From JBBQNY01 sp038330365 (GTDB lineage Bacteria > Pseudomonadota > Gammaproteobacteria > Xanthomonadales > Ahniellaceae), in the NCBI GenBank assembly GCA_038330365.1, contig JBBQNY010000018.1, positions 1-28,648 of the forward strand: a DNA stretch of 28,648 nt, given 5' to 3'. A model generated the notes under the pieces. That model ran no database searches, was not told the DNA's origin, and saw only the letters and a program-made list of their open reading frames with translations. Each line of letters starts with the position of its first letter. Position 1 is the stretch's first letter. Below are positions 1 through 7,099 of this stretch, in pieces. Made by a program: the position numbers and the translations under genes.

Positions 1-830
1 AATGCTTTCCACATGCCGAGTACGCCGGTGCCGCCGCCGGTGGGATAGACGATGGCATCGGGCAACGCCCATGCGCTGTCGTGCGCGGGGTCGTGCGGTT
101 CCGCGATCTCCAGACCCAGCGACTTCTTGCCTTCGATGCGCCAACCCGGCTCCTGGAACGTCGCCACGTTGAACCAGCCGTTCGACCAGTAGCGCTCACG
201 CAGTAATGCAGCCGCTTCGCGGATCGTGCCCTGCACCAGTTCCAGGGTGACGCGGTCGGGATGCATGCGAGCCAGCGCGGCGACCTGTCCAAGGATTGGC
301 ATCGGTGTGTCGTCGGGCATCGCCACCACCACGTCGAGCCCGCCGGCCAACGCGTAGCGCACCAGCGAGTCGCCCGCGTTGCCCTGCGTCGGCACCGCGA
401 GGCGCTGCAGACCGAATCGCCGCGCCTGCGCCGCCACCATCGCCATGCCGCGATCCTTGAAGCTGCGCGTCGGATTGGCGCCGTAGCCCGCGTGCGGCTG
501 GCCCTCGTCCTTCAGAAAGAGTCTGAGCCCCGCCGCATCGGCAACAGGGTGCGCGGCATAGTCGAGCAGGGGCGTCGCACCCTCACCGAGGGGAACCAGA
601 TGCGCAGCGTCGACGGGATCGTCGGCATCGAGCGCCATCAGGCCGCCGAAGCGCCACATGTCGCGGCGCGCGGGCCGATACCAGCCGTTGTCCGGTCGTT
701 CGCGCGCGAGACGCTCAAGGTCGATCACCATTTCGAGCGGCCGTCCGTCCGCCGGGTCGAGATTCATCAGCTGATCAGCGGGGTATTCGACGCCCGATGC
801 CACGCCACGCAGACAGCGCACGAAACTCAT
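1..830 (-). CDS. thrC: Threonine synthase (PLP-dependent), C-terminus beyond window
   Basis: Probably converts O-phosphohomoserine to threonine in the cytoplasm, or is a close threonine-synthase-like PLP lyase. About 276 residues are visible on the minus strand; the 3' part is cut off by the window start. The PLP-binding lysine is K125 in NPTRSFKDRG, followed by a nucleotide-loop motif PTQGNAGDS and, near the cut, the glycine-rich phosphate-binding run PTGGGTGVLG. Many homologues begin with a CxxC-type zinc ribbon; here only one cysteine (C6) is left in that N-terminal stretch. The start at 830 is chosen because the family-like opening MSFVRCLRG begins there, although no strong Shine-Dalgarno precedes it. 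It is divergent from hppD, with 158 bp between the start codons. Fold-type II PLP family is certain; the exact substrate is inferred. Confidence 0.85.
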   Translation of the reverse strand, partial: MSFVRCLRGVASGVEYPADQLMNLDPADGRPLEMVIDLERLARERPDNGWYRPARRDMWRFGGLMALDADDPVDAAHLVPLGEGATPLLDYAAHPVADAAGLRLFLKDEGQPHAGYGANPTRSFKDRGMAMVAAQARRFGLQRLAVPTQGNAGDSLVRYALAGGLDVVVAMPDDTPMPILGQVAALARMHPDRVTLELVQGTIREAAALLRERYWSNGWFNVATFQEPGWRIEGKKSLGLEIAEPHDPAHDSAWALPDAIVYPTGGGTGVLGMWKA

Positions 831-892
831 GGCAGAACGCGCCTGGGAGGCGGCGCCTGACGGCGCAGCGGGGTGCAACTCCGGGTTGTGGG

Positions 893-898
893 TAAAAT
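893..898 (+). promoter_or_regulatory. Candidate -10 box for hppD
   Basis: TAAAAT lies 90 bp upstream of the hppD start in the divergent thrC-hppD intergenic region. No good -35 hexamer sits 16-18 bp upstream, so this is only a candidate. Confidence 0.3.
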
Positions 899-907
899 CA
901 GGCTCAT

Positions 908-917
908 CGTGATCACG
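908..917. promoter_or_regulatory. Perfect 10-bp palindrome upstream of hppD, possible operator
   Basis: CGTGATCACG is a perfect palindrome just downstream of the candidate -10 box and about 70 bp before hppD. Its position would suit a repressor of tyrosine catabolism, but it does not match the TyrR box and no regulator gene is in the window. Palindromes this short also occur by chance. Confidence 0.25.
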
Positions 918-988
918 GCGTCGCCGCCTGGCTGTGCGAACGCACAGCATCGCCGCAAGCGAAGCCCCTACGCAATCGGAGATGGTCC

Positions 989-2080
989 ATGAACGCTCAG
1001 CCCAACCTTGGCATGGAGGTCACCACCTTCGAGAATCCGATGGGCATCGACGGCTTCGAGTTCGTCGAATTCGCTGCGCCCGAGGATCGGCGCGCGCTGC
1101 TGCACGATTACTTCAGGCGCATGGGATTCACGGCGGCGCTCCGTCACCGCACGCGCCCGATCACGATCTACCGCCAGGGCGGCGTGAACTTCCTGGTCAA
1201 TGACGATCCGGACTCGTTCGCGGCCGATTTCGCACGTGCGCACGGGCCGAGCGCCTGCGGTTTCGCCATCCGCTTCAAGAAGCCGGCAGCGGAAGTTCTG
1301 GCGACGGTGATCGGCAACGGTGGCGAGCAGATCACTGACAAGGCCGAAACGCGCGCCGTCGATGCGCCCGTCGTGAAGGGCATTGGTGACTGCATGCTGT
1401 ATCTCGTCGACCGCTACGGTGCGGCCGGGTCGATGTACGAGGACTTCGAGCCCATCGAGGGCGCGGAGCAGGATCCGGCCGGATTCGGGCTTACCTTCAT
1501 CGATCACCTGACGCACAACCTCTACTTCGGCAACATGCAGAAGTGGTCGGATTACTACGAGCGCCTGTTCAACTTCCGCGAGATCCGCTACTTCGACATC
1601 AAGGGCGCCAAGACCGGGCTGGTGTCGAAGGCCATGACTGCGCCGGACGGCATCGTGCGGATTCCGCTCAACGAGTCCAACGATCCGAAGTCGCAGATCA
1701 ACGAGTACCTCGACAGCTACAAGGGCGAGGGCATCCAGCACATTGCCTGTTTCACTGACGATATCTACACGACCGTGGAGCGCATGCGCGAGTCAGGTAT
1801 CACGTTCCTCGACACGCCGGCGTCCTATTTCGACGTGATCGACGAGCGCGTGCCGGATCACGGCGAGGACGTGGCACGTCTTGCGCGCAACCGGATCCTG
1901 ATCGACGCCGATCCCGAGACAAAACAGCGCAAGCTGCTGCAGATCTTCACCCAGAACGCGATTGGTCCGATCTTCTTCGAGATCATCCAGCGCAAAGGCA
2001 ACGAGGGCTTCGGTGAGGGCAACTTCCAGGCCCTGTTCGAATCCATCGAGCGCGACCAGATGCAGCGCGGCGTGCTGTGA
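989..2080 (+). CDS. hppD: 4-hydroxyphenylpyruvate dioxygenase
   Basis: Non-haem Fe(II) enzyme that oxidises 4-hydroxyphenylpyruvate to homogentisate, the second step of tyrosine breakdown. The 363 residues match the usual bacterial length. The C-terminal vicinal-oxygen-chelate domain shows the three iron ligands: H173 in IDHLTHN, H251 in EGIQHIA and E331 in IFFEIIQRKG. The conserved NEYLDSYKGEGIQH block and the C-terminal GFGEGNFQALFESIE block are typical of the family. The start is supported by GGAG at 978-981, seven bases before ATG. It is the first gene of the tyrosine cluster. Its stop is only 10 bp before the first palindromic repeat (2091), which separates it from hmgA and may act as a terminator or RNA processing site. 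Confidence 0.96.
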   Translation: MNAQPNLGMEVTTFENPMGIDGFEFVEFAAPEDRRALLHDYFRRMGFTAALRHRTRPITIYRQGGVNFLVNDDPDSFAADFARAHGPSACGFAIRFKKPAAEVLATVIGNGGEQITDKAETRAVDAPVVKGIGDCMLYLVDRYGAAGSMYEDFEPIEGAEQDPAGFGLTFIDHLTHNLYFGNMQKWSDYYERLFNFREIRYFDIKGAKTGLVSKAMTAPDGIVRIPLNESNDPKSQINEYLDSYKGEGIQHIACFTDDIYTTVERMRESGITFLDTPASYFDVIDERVPDHGEDVARLARNRILIDADPETKQRKLLQIFTQNAIGPIFFEIIQRKGNEGFGEGNFQALFESIERDQMQRGVL

Positions 2081-2090
2081 TCAAGACAAC

Positions 2091-2173
2091 CCCTCTCGCA
2101 TTGGGAGAGGGGCAGGGGTGAGGGTCCGACAGTGCGCAGTCGCGACATTCCGCCGCTGGCAAGTCGAACGCGG
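2091..2173 (+). repeat. Left-end repeat, extra copy 1 (83 bp)
   Basis: This 83-bp unit is repeated at 2183-2265 with only two obvious differences. It starts with a hairpin (CCCTCTCGCA against TTGGGAGAGGG), continues with GGCAGGGGTGAGGGTCCG, and ends with a non-palindromic tail shared with the DUF559 element. The two copies are offset by 92 bp. It begins 10 bp after the hppD stop codon. Confidence 0.85.
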
Positions 2174-2181
2174 CTTTTGGT

Positions 2182-2631
2182 TCCCTCTCCCATTGGGAGA
2201 GGGGCAGGGGTGAGGGTCCGAAAGTGCGCAGTCGCGACATTCCGCCGCTGGCAAGTCGAACGCGGGAAAATGCCCGCAAGCTCCGCACGGAGTCGACCGA
2301 CGCCGAGCAGAAGATCTGGTTCCAGCTTCGCAGTGGAAGACTGGGCGGATGGAAGTTCAGGCGTCAGCATCCGATCCCTCCCTATATCGCCGACTTTGTT
2401 TGCCTCGAGGCATGCATGGTTGTCGAGCTGGATGGATCGCAGCATGGAGTCGAGCCGGACAGGATCCGAGCGGCGTATATCGAGAGTCGTGGATTCCGTA
2501 TCCTGCGTTTCTGGGACAACGAAGTTCTTGGCGAGATGGACGCGGTGTTGGCTGCAATATGGAACGCGTTGAATGGAGATGACGCGGGGCCGGGGACCCT
2601 CACCCCAACCCCTCTCCCACGGGGAGAGGGG
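2182..2631. mobile_element. Putative DUF559 element bounded by hairpin-forming inverted repeats
   Basis: The left end (2182-2219) and the reverse complement of the right end (2594-2631) match at 33 of 38 positions. Each end is also an internal hairpin built from CCTCTCCC and GGGAGAGG, followed by GGGGTGAGGGTCC. Between them is one gene, a DUF559 nuclease-like protein. The arrangement of terminal repeats, a single nuclease-like gene and a shortened copy next door (2699-2910) resembles an autonomous element with a non-autonomous derivative. The repeats are seen directly; mobility is inferred. No target-site duplication is evident, and the right flank (to 2647) is shared with the second copy, so segmental duplication is an alternative. 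Confidence 0.55.
2211..2216 (+). promoter_or_regulatory. Shine-Dalgarno of the DUF559 gene, supplied by the repeat
   Basis: TGAGGG at 2211-2216 belongs to the conserved repeat core and stands seven bases before the GTG at 2224. The repeat end therefore supplies the ribosome binding site of the gene it flanks. This decides the GTG start. Confidence 0.5.
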
Positions 2632-2637
2632 CTTTAG
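2224..2637 (+). CDS. DUF559 domain protein (Vsr/PD-(D/E)XK-like nuclease fold)
   Basis: 137 residues, function not established. The central part (about residues 15-115) is a standard DUF559 domain: STDAEQKIW, LGGWKFRRQHPI, YIADFVC, VVELDGSQH and GFRILRFWDNEVL. DUF559 is related to very-short-patch-repair endonucleases; D57, E68 and probably Q73/H74 occupy the expected catalytic positions and are intact. Both termini are encoded by the flanking repeats: the N-terminal MRSRDIPPLASRTR comes from the left repeat tail, and the C-terminal LTPTPLPRGEGL from the right hairpin. The start is GTG at 2224. The only ATG near the domain (2270) is in another frame. The gene lies between hppD and hmgA but has no plausible role in tyrosine catabolism. 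Nuclease fold is likely; a role in moving the flanking repeats is speculation. Confidence 0.8.
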   Translation: MRSRDIPPLASRTRENARKLRTESTDAEQKIWFQLRSGRLGGWKFRRQHPIPPYIADFVCLEACMVVELDGSQHGVEPDRIRAAYIESRGFRILRFWDNEVLGEMDAVLAAIWNALNGDDAGPGTLTPTPLPRGEGL

Positions 2638-2647
2638 CGGCGAGATG
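2565..2647 (+). repeat. Right-end repeat, copy 1 (83 bp)
   Basis: Runs from CGCGTTGAATGGAGATGACG through the hairpin CCTCTCCCACGGGGAGAGG to GGCGAGATG. It is repeated at 2844-2926 with two mismatches, offset by 279 bp. It encodes the last residues of the DUF559 protein and extends past its stop codon. Confidence 0.85.
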
Positions 2648-2698
2648 TCAGGCGGGAATGGGTGTTTTGGGCGCAGTCGGCAGTCGCGCACCGTTGTT

Positions 2699-2910
2699 CC
2701 CCTCTCCCGTGGGAGAGGGGCAGGGGTGAGGGTGCGACGGTGCGATCAGTCAGCATTCCGCCGCTGCGAGATGGACGCGGTGCTTTTTGGATGCACGTCG
2801 CCGCCGCTGCGAGATGGACGCGGTGCTTTTTGGATGCACGTCGCGCGTTGAATGGAGATGACGCGGGGCCGGGTACCCTCACCCCAACCCCTCTCCCACG
2901 GGGAGAGGGG
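2699..2910. mobile_element. Internally deleted (MITE-like) derivative of the DUF559 element
   Basis: The left end (hairpin plus GGCAGGGGTGAGGGT, 2699-2735, followed by the shared ATTCCGCCGCTG) joins directly to sequence matching the 3' end of the DUF559 gene (GCGAGATGGACGCGGTG) and then to the complete right end (2874-2910). In the full element these two parts are separated by the nuclease coding sequence. Nothing here is coding. A 43-bp tandem duplication (2758-2843) lies at the junction. Confidence 0.55.
2758..2843 (+). repeat. 43-bp direct tandem repeat, two units
   Basis: Two identical 43-bp units (2758-2800 and 2801-2843) start with CCGCCGCTGCGAGATGGACG and end with GGATGCACGTCG. Part of the unit matches the 3' end of the DUF559 gene at 2531-2547. 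Two units with no spacers rule out a CRISPR array. Confidence 0.9.
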
Positions 2911-2926
2911 CTTTAACGGCGAGATG
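2844..2926 (+). repeat. Right-end repeat, copy 2, abutting hmgA
   Basis: Second copy of the 83-bp right end (see 2565-2647). It finishes with GGCGAGATG at 2918-2926, only five bases before the hmgA start codon at 2932. The ribosome-binding region of hmgA is therefore repeat sequence. Confidence 0.85.
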
Positions 2927-2931
2927 AGCGC

Positions 2932-4251
2932 ATGAGTACGAGTGGCGGGTACAGGACGGGGTTTGGCAATGAGTTTGCTACCGAAGCGGTGGCGGGCACG
3001 TTGCCGGTGGGTCGCAACTCGCCGCAGCGGGTCGCGCATGGGTTGTATGCGGAGCAGTTGTCAGGGACCGCATTTACTGCGCCGCGTAGCGAGAATCGGC
3101 GTAGCTGGCTCTATCGCATACGTCCGGCGGCCATGCACGGATCGTTCGAACGCTACGCGCCGAAGCACGGCAAAGGGACGCTGCACGACGACTTCGGAAC
3201 GGGTGCCATTTCGCCCGACCAGATGCGCTGGAATCCGATGCCGGAACCTTCATCCGGGCACGAGATCGATTTCGTCGACGGAATGTTCACCATGGCCGGC
3301 AACGGTTCGGCCGCCTCGCAGCTCGGAGTCGGCATCCACGTGTATGCCGCCAACCGCGACATGCGTCACCGGTATTTCTATAGCGCGGACGGCGAGCTTC
3401 TGTTCGTGCCGCAATCGGGCCGGTTGCGTATCGCGACCGAACTCGGCGTAATCGACATCGAGCCGCAACAGATCGCCGTGATTCCGCGTGGCATTCGATT
3501 TCGGGTGGAACTGCCCGACGGAAATGCGCGCGGTTACGTTTGCGAAAATTTCGGTACCGCGCTGCGATTGCCGGATCTCGGGCCCATCGGCAGCAATGGC
3601 CTCGCCAATCCGCGCGATTTCGAAACGCCCCGCGCGTGGTACGAGGACCGGGATGAACCGTCCGAGCTGATCGCCAAGTTCCAGGGTCATCTGTGGCGCG
3701 CGGACATCGATCATTCGCCGCTCGACGTGGTCGCCTGGCACGGCAATCACGCGCCGTATCGTTACGACCTGCGGCGATTCAACGCGATCGGTTCGATCAG
3801 CTTCGATCATCCCGATCCCTCCATCTTCACGGTGTTGACCTCGCCCAGCGACACGCCGGGAACGGCGAACATGGATTTCGTGATCTTCCCGCCGCGCTGG
3901 CTGGTGGCGCAGGACACATTCCGGCCGCCGTGGTTTCACCGCAATGTCGCGAGCGAGTTCATGGGTCTGGTGCATGGCGCCTACGATGCGAAGGCAGAAG
4001 GCTTCGCGCCGGGCGGTGCCTCGTTGCACAACTGCATGACGGGCCACGGACCGGACGCCGGAACTTTCGACAAGGCGAGCGCGGCGGACTTGGCGAAGCC
4101 GGACGAGATCCAGGACACGATGGCCTTCATGTTCGAGACGCGCGCGGTACTGCGGCCGACCGGGCAGGCGCTCGAGGCGTCGCACCGTCAGCGCGATTAC
4201 CAGGCGTGCTGGGCCGGCCTGCGCAAGCATTTTCAGCCGCCCGGTAGCTGA
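2932..4251 (+). CDS. hmgA: Homogentisate 1,2-dioxygenase
   Basis: Fe(II) ring-cleaving dioxygenase that converts homogentisate to maleylacetoacetate. The 439 residues are the usual length. The N-terminal family signature GFGNEFATEA is present. The iron ligands are H336 and E342 (WFHRNVASEFMG) and H372 (MTGHGPDAG), matching the human H335/E341/H371 set with an offset of one. The C-terminal MAFMFETRAVLRPT stretch is also typical. The start at 2932 fits the family N-terminus. The only Shine-Dalgarno-like sequence is GGCGAG at the end of the upstream repeat; an ATG at 2924 is out of frame and stops at once. Expression may depend on read-through from hppD across about 850 bp of repeats, or on a promoter inside them. 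Confidence 0.97.
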   Translation: MSTSGGYRTGFGNEFATEAVAGTLPVGRNSPQRVAHGLYAEQLSGTAFTAPRSENRRSWLYRIRPAAMHGSFERYAPKHGKGTLHDDFGTGAISPDQMRWNPMPEPSSGHEIDFVDGMFTMAGNGSAASQLGVGIHVYAANRDMRHRYFYSADGELLFVPQSGRLRIATELGVIDIEPQQIAVIPRGIRFRVELPDGNARGYVCENFGTALRLPDLGPIGSNGLANPRDFETPRAWYEDRDEPSELIAKFQGHLWRADIDHSPLDVVAWHGNHAPYRYDLRRFNAIGSISFDHPDPSIFTVLTSPSDTPGTANMDFVIFPPRWLVAQDTFRPPWFHRNVASEFMGLVHGAYDAKAEGFAPGGASLHNCMTGHGPDAGTFDKASAADLAKPDEIQDTMAFMFETRAVLRPTGQALEASHRQRDYQACWAGLRKHFQPPGS

Positions 4252-4374
4252 TCCCGAGCCGAAGTACACCCGCCCTTGATCGCCGCTGCAGCAGGCATTC
4301 AGGCGCACTGTCGGATTCTTCGCAGCTTGAGTGGCCCGCTCACGCGGTCGCGCGCCTCGTACTGGAGCCTTTGC

Positions 4375-5199
4375 ATGAAACGCATTTCCCCGGCACTACT
4401 GATAACGCTGGTGCTTGGCGTACTGGCCGCCGGTTGCCAGCGCACGCCGCCGCCTCCGGAAGCGGCCGCTTCGATTCCGCCCGTGACCGCCGGTGACCCG
4501 GCCGCACAGCCGGCCGTGGCTCCTGCGATTCCGTCAGGGATCGAGAAGGCACCCCCGCGAAAGCGATCCCCCGCATCATCGCCCGCGAAGAAGCCTCCCG
4601 CAGTCGACAGTGAGCCTGCGCGCGCCGATCGCAACGACGTCGAGCGCGGCGACGCGCGGGACGATTACGCGGACGCCAATGAATCGCCGCGCGAATTCCC
4701 GCAGCGCGACGACGGCATCGACGACGATGCACCCCCGCCACTCCCCGCGCGACCCGTTGCCTGGCGCCCGCACTGGGACGGTCTTGGCGATGTCACGCTG
4801 GGTATGGATGTCGATGAGGTGATGGACGACTTCCCGGGCCAGTTCGCACCGCTTTCCGCCGCTGACCAGGAGTCCTGCTTCTATCTCGAAGGGCGGGGCG
4901 GATCCGCGCAGCCCGCGCTGATGTTCGAGCAGGGCCGTTTCGTGCGCTTTGATGTCGACAATCCGCGCCTGGTAGCGCCCGGTGGTGGCCGTGTCGGCAT
5001 GGACGCCGACGAAATCGTTGATCGCTACGACGGCGATGTTGAGCGTGTGCCCCACAAGTACACGGATGGTGAATATCTGCGCGTGGAAAATCCCTCCGGC
5101 GATTCGATACTGCTGTTCGAGACCGACGAAGGCGGTGTCGTCACGGAATGGCGCATTGGCATTGAGCCCGCGATCGACTATGTCGAGGGCTGCTCCTGA
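4375..5199 (+). CDS. Unknown lipoprotein with acidic/proline linker and duplicated C-terminal motif
   Basis: 274 residues; family not recognised. The N-terminus is a lipoprotein signal peptide ending LAAGC, with C21 as the predicted lipidated residue. Residues about 22-135 are a low-complexity linker, first Pro/Ala/Lys-rich, then strongly acidic (DDYADANES, DDGIDDDAPPP). The C-terminal part carries two similar units, LGMDVDEVMDDFPG (from about 142) and VGMDADEIVDRYDG (from about 206), which suggests an internal duplication reminiscent of small BamE/PepSY-like periplasmic modules. Two cysteines (C168, C273) could form a disulfide. GGAG at 4364-4367, seven bases before ATG 4375, fixes the start; a longer reading from 4276 would lose the signal peptide. 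It sits between hmgA and fahA in the same direction. No role in tyrosine catabolism is apparent. Confidence 0.75.
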   Translation: MKRISPALLITLVLGVLAAGCQRTPPPPEAAASIPPVTAGDPAAQPAVAPAIPSGIEKAPPRKRSPASSPAKKPPAVDSEPARADRNDVERGDARDDYADANESPREFPQRDDGIDDDAPPPLPARPVAWRPHWDGLGDVTLGMDVDEVMDDFPGQFAPLSAADQESCFYLEGRGGSAQPALMFEQGRFVRFDVDNPRLVAPGGGRVGMDADEIVDRYDGDVERVPHKYTDGEYLRVENPSGDSILLFETDEGGVVTEWRIGIEPAIDYVEGCS

Positions 5200-5281
5200 T
5201 TTCAGGATGACGGGTCCGCGCAACCCGCGGATTGCGTCGATGCGCAACAATGTCCTTTGATCCGCACAGCGAACCGGCGAT

Positions 5282-6280
5282 ATGAAACTGGGAAGCCTGA
5301 AAGAGGGTGGGCGTGACGGCACACTGATCGTGGTGTCGCGAGACCTCGTCCGTGCCGTCCGCGCAACCAGGGTCGCGCCGACGCTGCAGATCGCACTGGA
5401 AAGCTGGAGCGCATGTGCGCCGCGTCTTGGAGCAATAGCCGAAGCGCTTGCCGCCGGAGCTGCGGAGGTTGAAGGCGAGAGCGTGTTCCAGCTCGATGTG
5501 GACAAGCTCGCCTCACCGCTGCCGCGCGCTTTCGAGTTCGTCGACGGTAGCGCCTACCTCCCGCATGTTGTGCGCGTGCGCCGTGCGCGCGGGGCGGAAG
5601 TGCCCGAGTCGTTCTACACCGACCCGCTCATGTATCAGGCCACCAGTGCGGGCTTCCTCGCGCCCCGCGAGGACATCGTGGCCAATAGCGAGGCCTACGG
5701 CATCGATCTCGAGGCGGAGATCATCGTTGTCACCGACGACGTGCCGATGGCGGCGACAGCGGCCGAGGCCGCCGACCACATCCAGCTGGTCGGACTGGTC
5801 AATGACGTCAGCCTGCGCAATCTCATCCCGGCCGAACTGGGCAAGGGATTCGGTTTTCTGCAATCCAAGCCGCGCTCGGCACTGTCTCCCGTGCTGGTGA
5901 CACCGGACGAACTCGGCGACGCGTGGCGGGACAACAAGCTGCACCGCCCGCTCACCACGCACTACAACGGGGAATGGTTCGGGGCGCCGGAGGCAGGCGT
6001 CGACATGCAGTTCGATTTCGCGCAGCTCGTGGCGCACGTGGCGAAGACCCGGCCGCTCGTTGCCGGCACCATCATCGGATCGGGCACCGTCGCCAACGAA
6101 GACACCACCCTCGGTGCCTCGTGCTTCGCTGAGCTGAGGACGGTGGAAACGCTGCGCGACGGCAAGGCCTCCACGCCCTTCATGCGTTCGGGCGATATCG
6201 TGCGCATTGAGATGCTGGACACCGATGGACGGAGTATCTTCGGAGCCATCGAGCAGCGGGTGGTGGTGCAACCCCGCTGA
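5282..6280 (+). CDS. fahA: Fumarylacetoacetase family hydrolase
   Basis: Hydrolyses fumarylacetoacetate to fumarate and acetoacetate, the last step of the homogentisate route. 332 residues, as in the short bacterial FAH form. The metal-binding residues of the family are visible: D114 in YTDPLMYQ, E144 and E146 in DLEAEI, and D175 in VNDVSLRN. The GTIIGSGTVAN stretch and the final GDIVRIEMLD block are also typical. No strong Shine-Dalgarno precedes ATG 5282 (GAACCGGCG only). The stop is followed after 19 bp by maiA, so the two are probably co-transcribed. Enzyme family is certain. The specific substrate is inferred from hmgA and maiA alongside. Confidence 0.94.
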   Translation: MKLGSLKEGGRDGTLIVVSRDLVRAVRATRVAPTLQIALESWSACAPRLGAIAEALAAGAAEVEGESVFQLDVDKLASPLPRAFEFVDGSAYLPHVVRVRRARGAEVPESFYTDPLMYQATSAGFLAPREDIVANSEAYGIDLEAEIIVVTDDVPMAATAAEAADHIQLVGLVNDVSLRNLIPAELGKGFGFLQSKPRSALSPVLVTPDELGDAWRDNKLHRPLTTHYNGEWFGAPEAGVDMQFDFAQLVAHVAKTRPLVAGTIIGSGTVANEDTTLGASCFAELRTVETLRDGKASTPFMRSGDIVRIEMLDTDGRSIFGAIEQRVVVQPR

Positions 6281-6299
6281 GCCACGCGCGGAGATCATC

Positions 6300-6965
6300 G
6301 TGAACCAGACCGTCAGTCTTTACAGCTACTGGCGTTCCAGCGCCGCCTACCGGGTGCGGATCGCGCTTGCGCTCAAGCACATCGAGTACACGACGATGGG
6401 CGTCCATCTCGTCCGCGACGGCGGCGAACAGCACCAGGACGACTATCTCAAGCTCAATCCGCAGGGATTCGTGCCCGCGCTGCGTGAAGGCGAGCGGGTG
6501 GTGACGCAATCGCTGGCGATCATCGAGTATCTGGAAGAATTGCACGCGGATCATCCACTGCTGCCGGATGGGCCGCGCGAGCGCGCGTTCGCGCGTGCAG
6601 TGGCGCTCGCCATCGCGTGCGATGTGCATCCGCTCAACAATCTGTCCGTACTGCAGTATCTCGAGCGCGAACTCGGCCTCGATGAAGCGGGACGCATGCG
6701 GTGGATGCACCATTGGCTGGGCCGCGGTCTCGCCGCGATCGAGACCATGCTCGAACACAACATCGCACTCGGGACCTATGTCGGCGGCGAACGCCCCGGC
6801 ATGGCGGAGTGCTTCATCGTGCCGCAGCTCTACAACGCACGCCGCTTTGATCTGCCGCTGGATGCCTATCCACGACTGGTGGCCATCGACGCGGCCTGCG
6901 CCAGGCTGCCGGAATTCGTCGCGGCCCACCCCGACCAGCAGCCCGACAAACCTGCCGACACCTGA
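6300..6965 (+). CDS. maiA: Maleylacetoacetate isomerase (zeta-class glutathione S-transferase)
   Basis: Glutathione-dependent cis-trans isomerase that turns maleylacetoacetate into fumarylacetoacetate. 221 residues. The N-terminal thioredoxin-like domain opens with LYSYWRSSAAYRVRIAL; S13/S14 correspond to the catalytic serine region of zeta-class GSTs (often SSCSWR). The glutathione-binding motif QSLAIIEYLEE and the helical C-terminal domain with DVHPLNNLSVLQYL follow. The start is GTG at 6300, with GGAG at 6290-6293 six bases upstream; a reading from ATG 6207 would overlap fahA by 70 bases and add a non-homologous N-terminus. It completes the pathway between HmgA and FahA. Confidence 0.94.
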   Translation: MNQTVSLYSYWRSSAAYRVRIALALKHIEYTTMGVHLVRDGGEQHQDDYLKLNPQGFVPALREGERVVTQSLAIIEYLEELHADHPLLPDGPRERAFARAVALAIACDVHPLNNLSVLQYLERELGLDEAGRMRWMHHWLGRGLAAIETMLEHNIALGTYVGGERPGMAECFIVPQLYNARRFDLPLDAYPRLVAIDAACARLPEFVAAHPDQQPDKPADT

Positions 6966-7099
6966 TCCAGCAACGGCCGCTCGAGAATCTGGAGGATCGC
7001 GCCGCACCGCACGGTGCCGACCCTGAACTTGCGAGCGCCATGCGACGGGAGGATAAAGACCGGCAGGAGTCCTTGTCGCAGTACTGGGAGGCTGGGCCG

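Noticed and set aside
261..860. Plus-strand frame over threonine synthase
   Set aside because: The minus strand carries intact PLP motifs; the plus frame is composition noise.
2132..2572. Alternative frame through the repeats and DUF559 gene
   Set aside because: Its protein has no domain; the 2224 frame holds all DUF559 motifs.
2758..2843. Possible CRISPR array
   Set aside because: Only two units, directly adjacent with no spacers, and no cas genes nearby.
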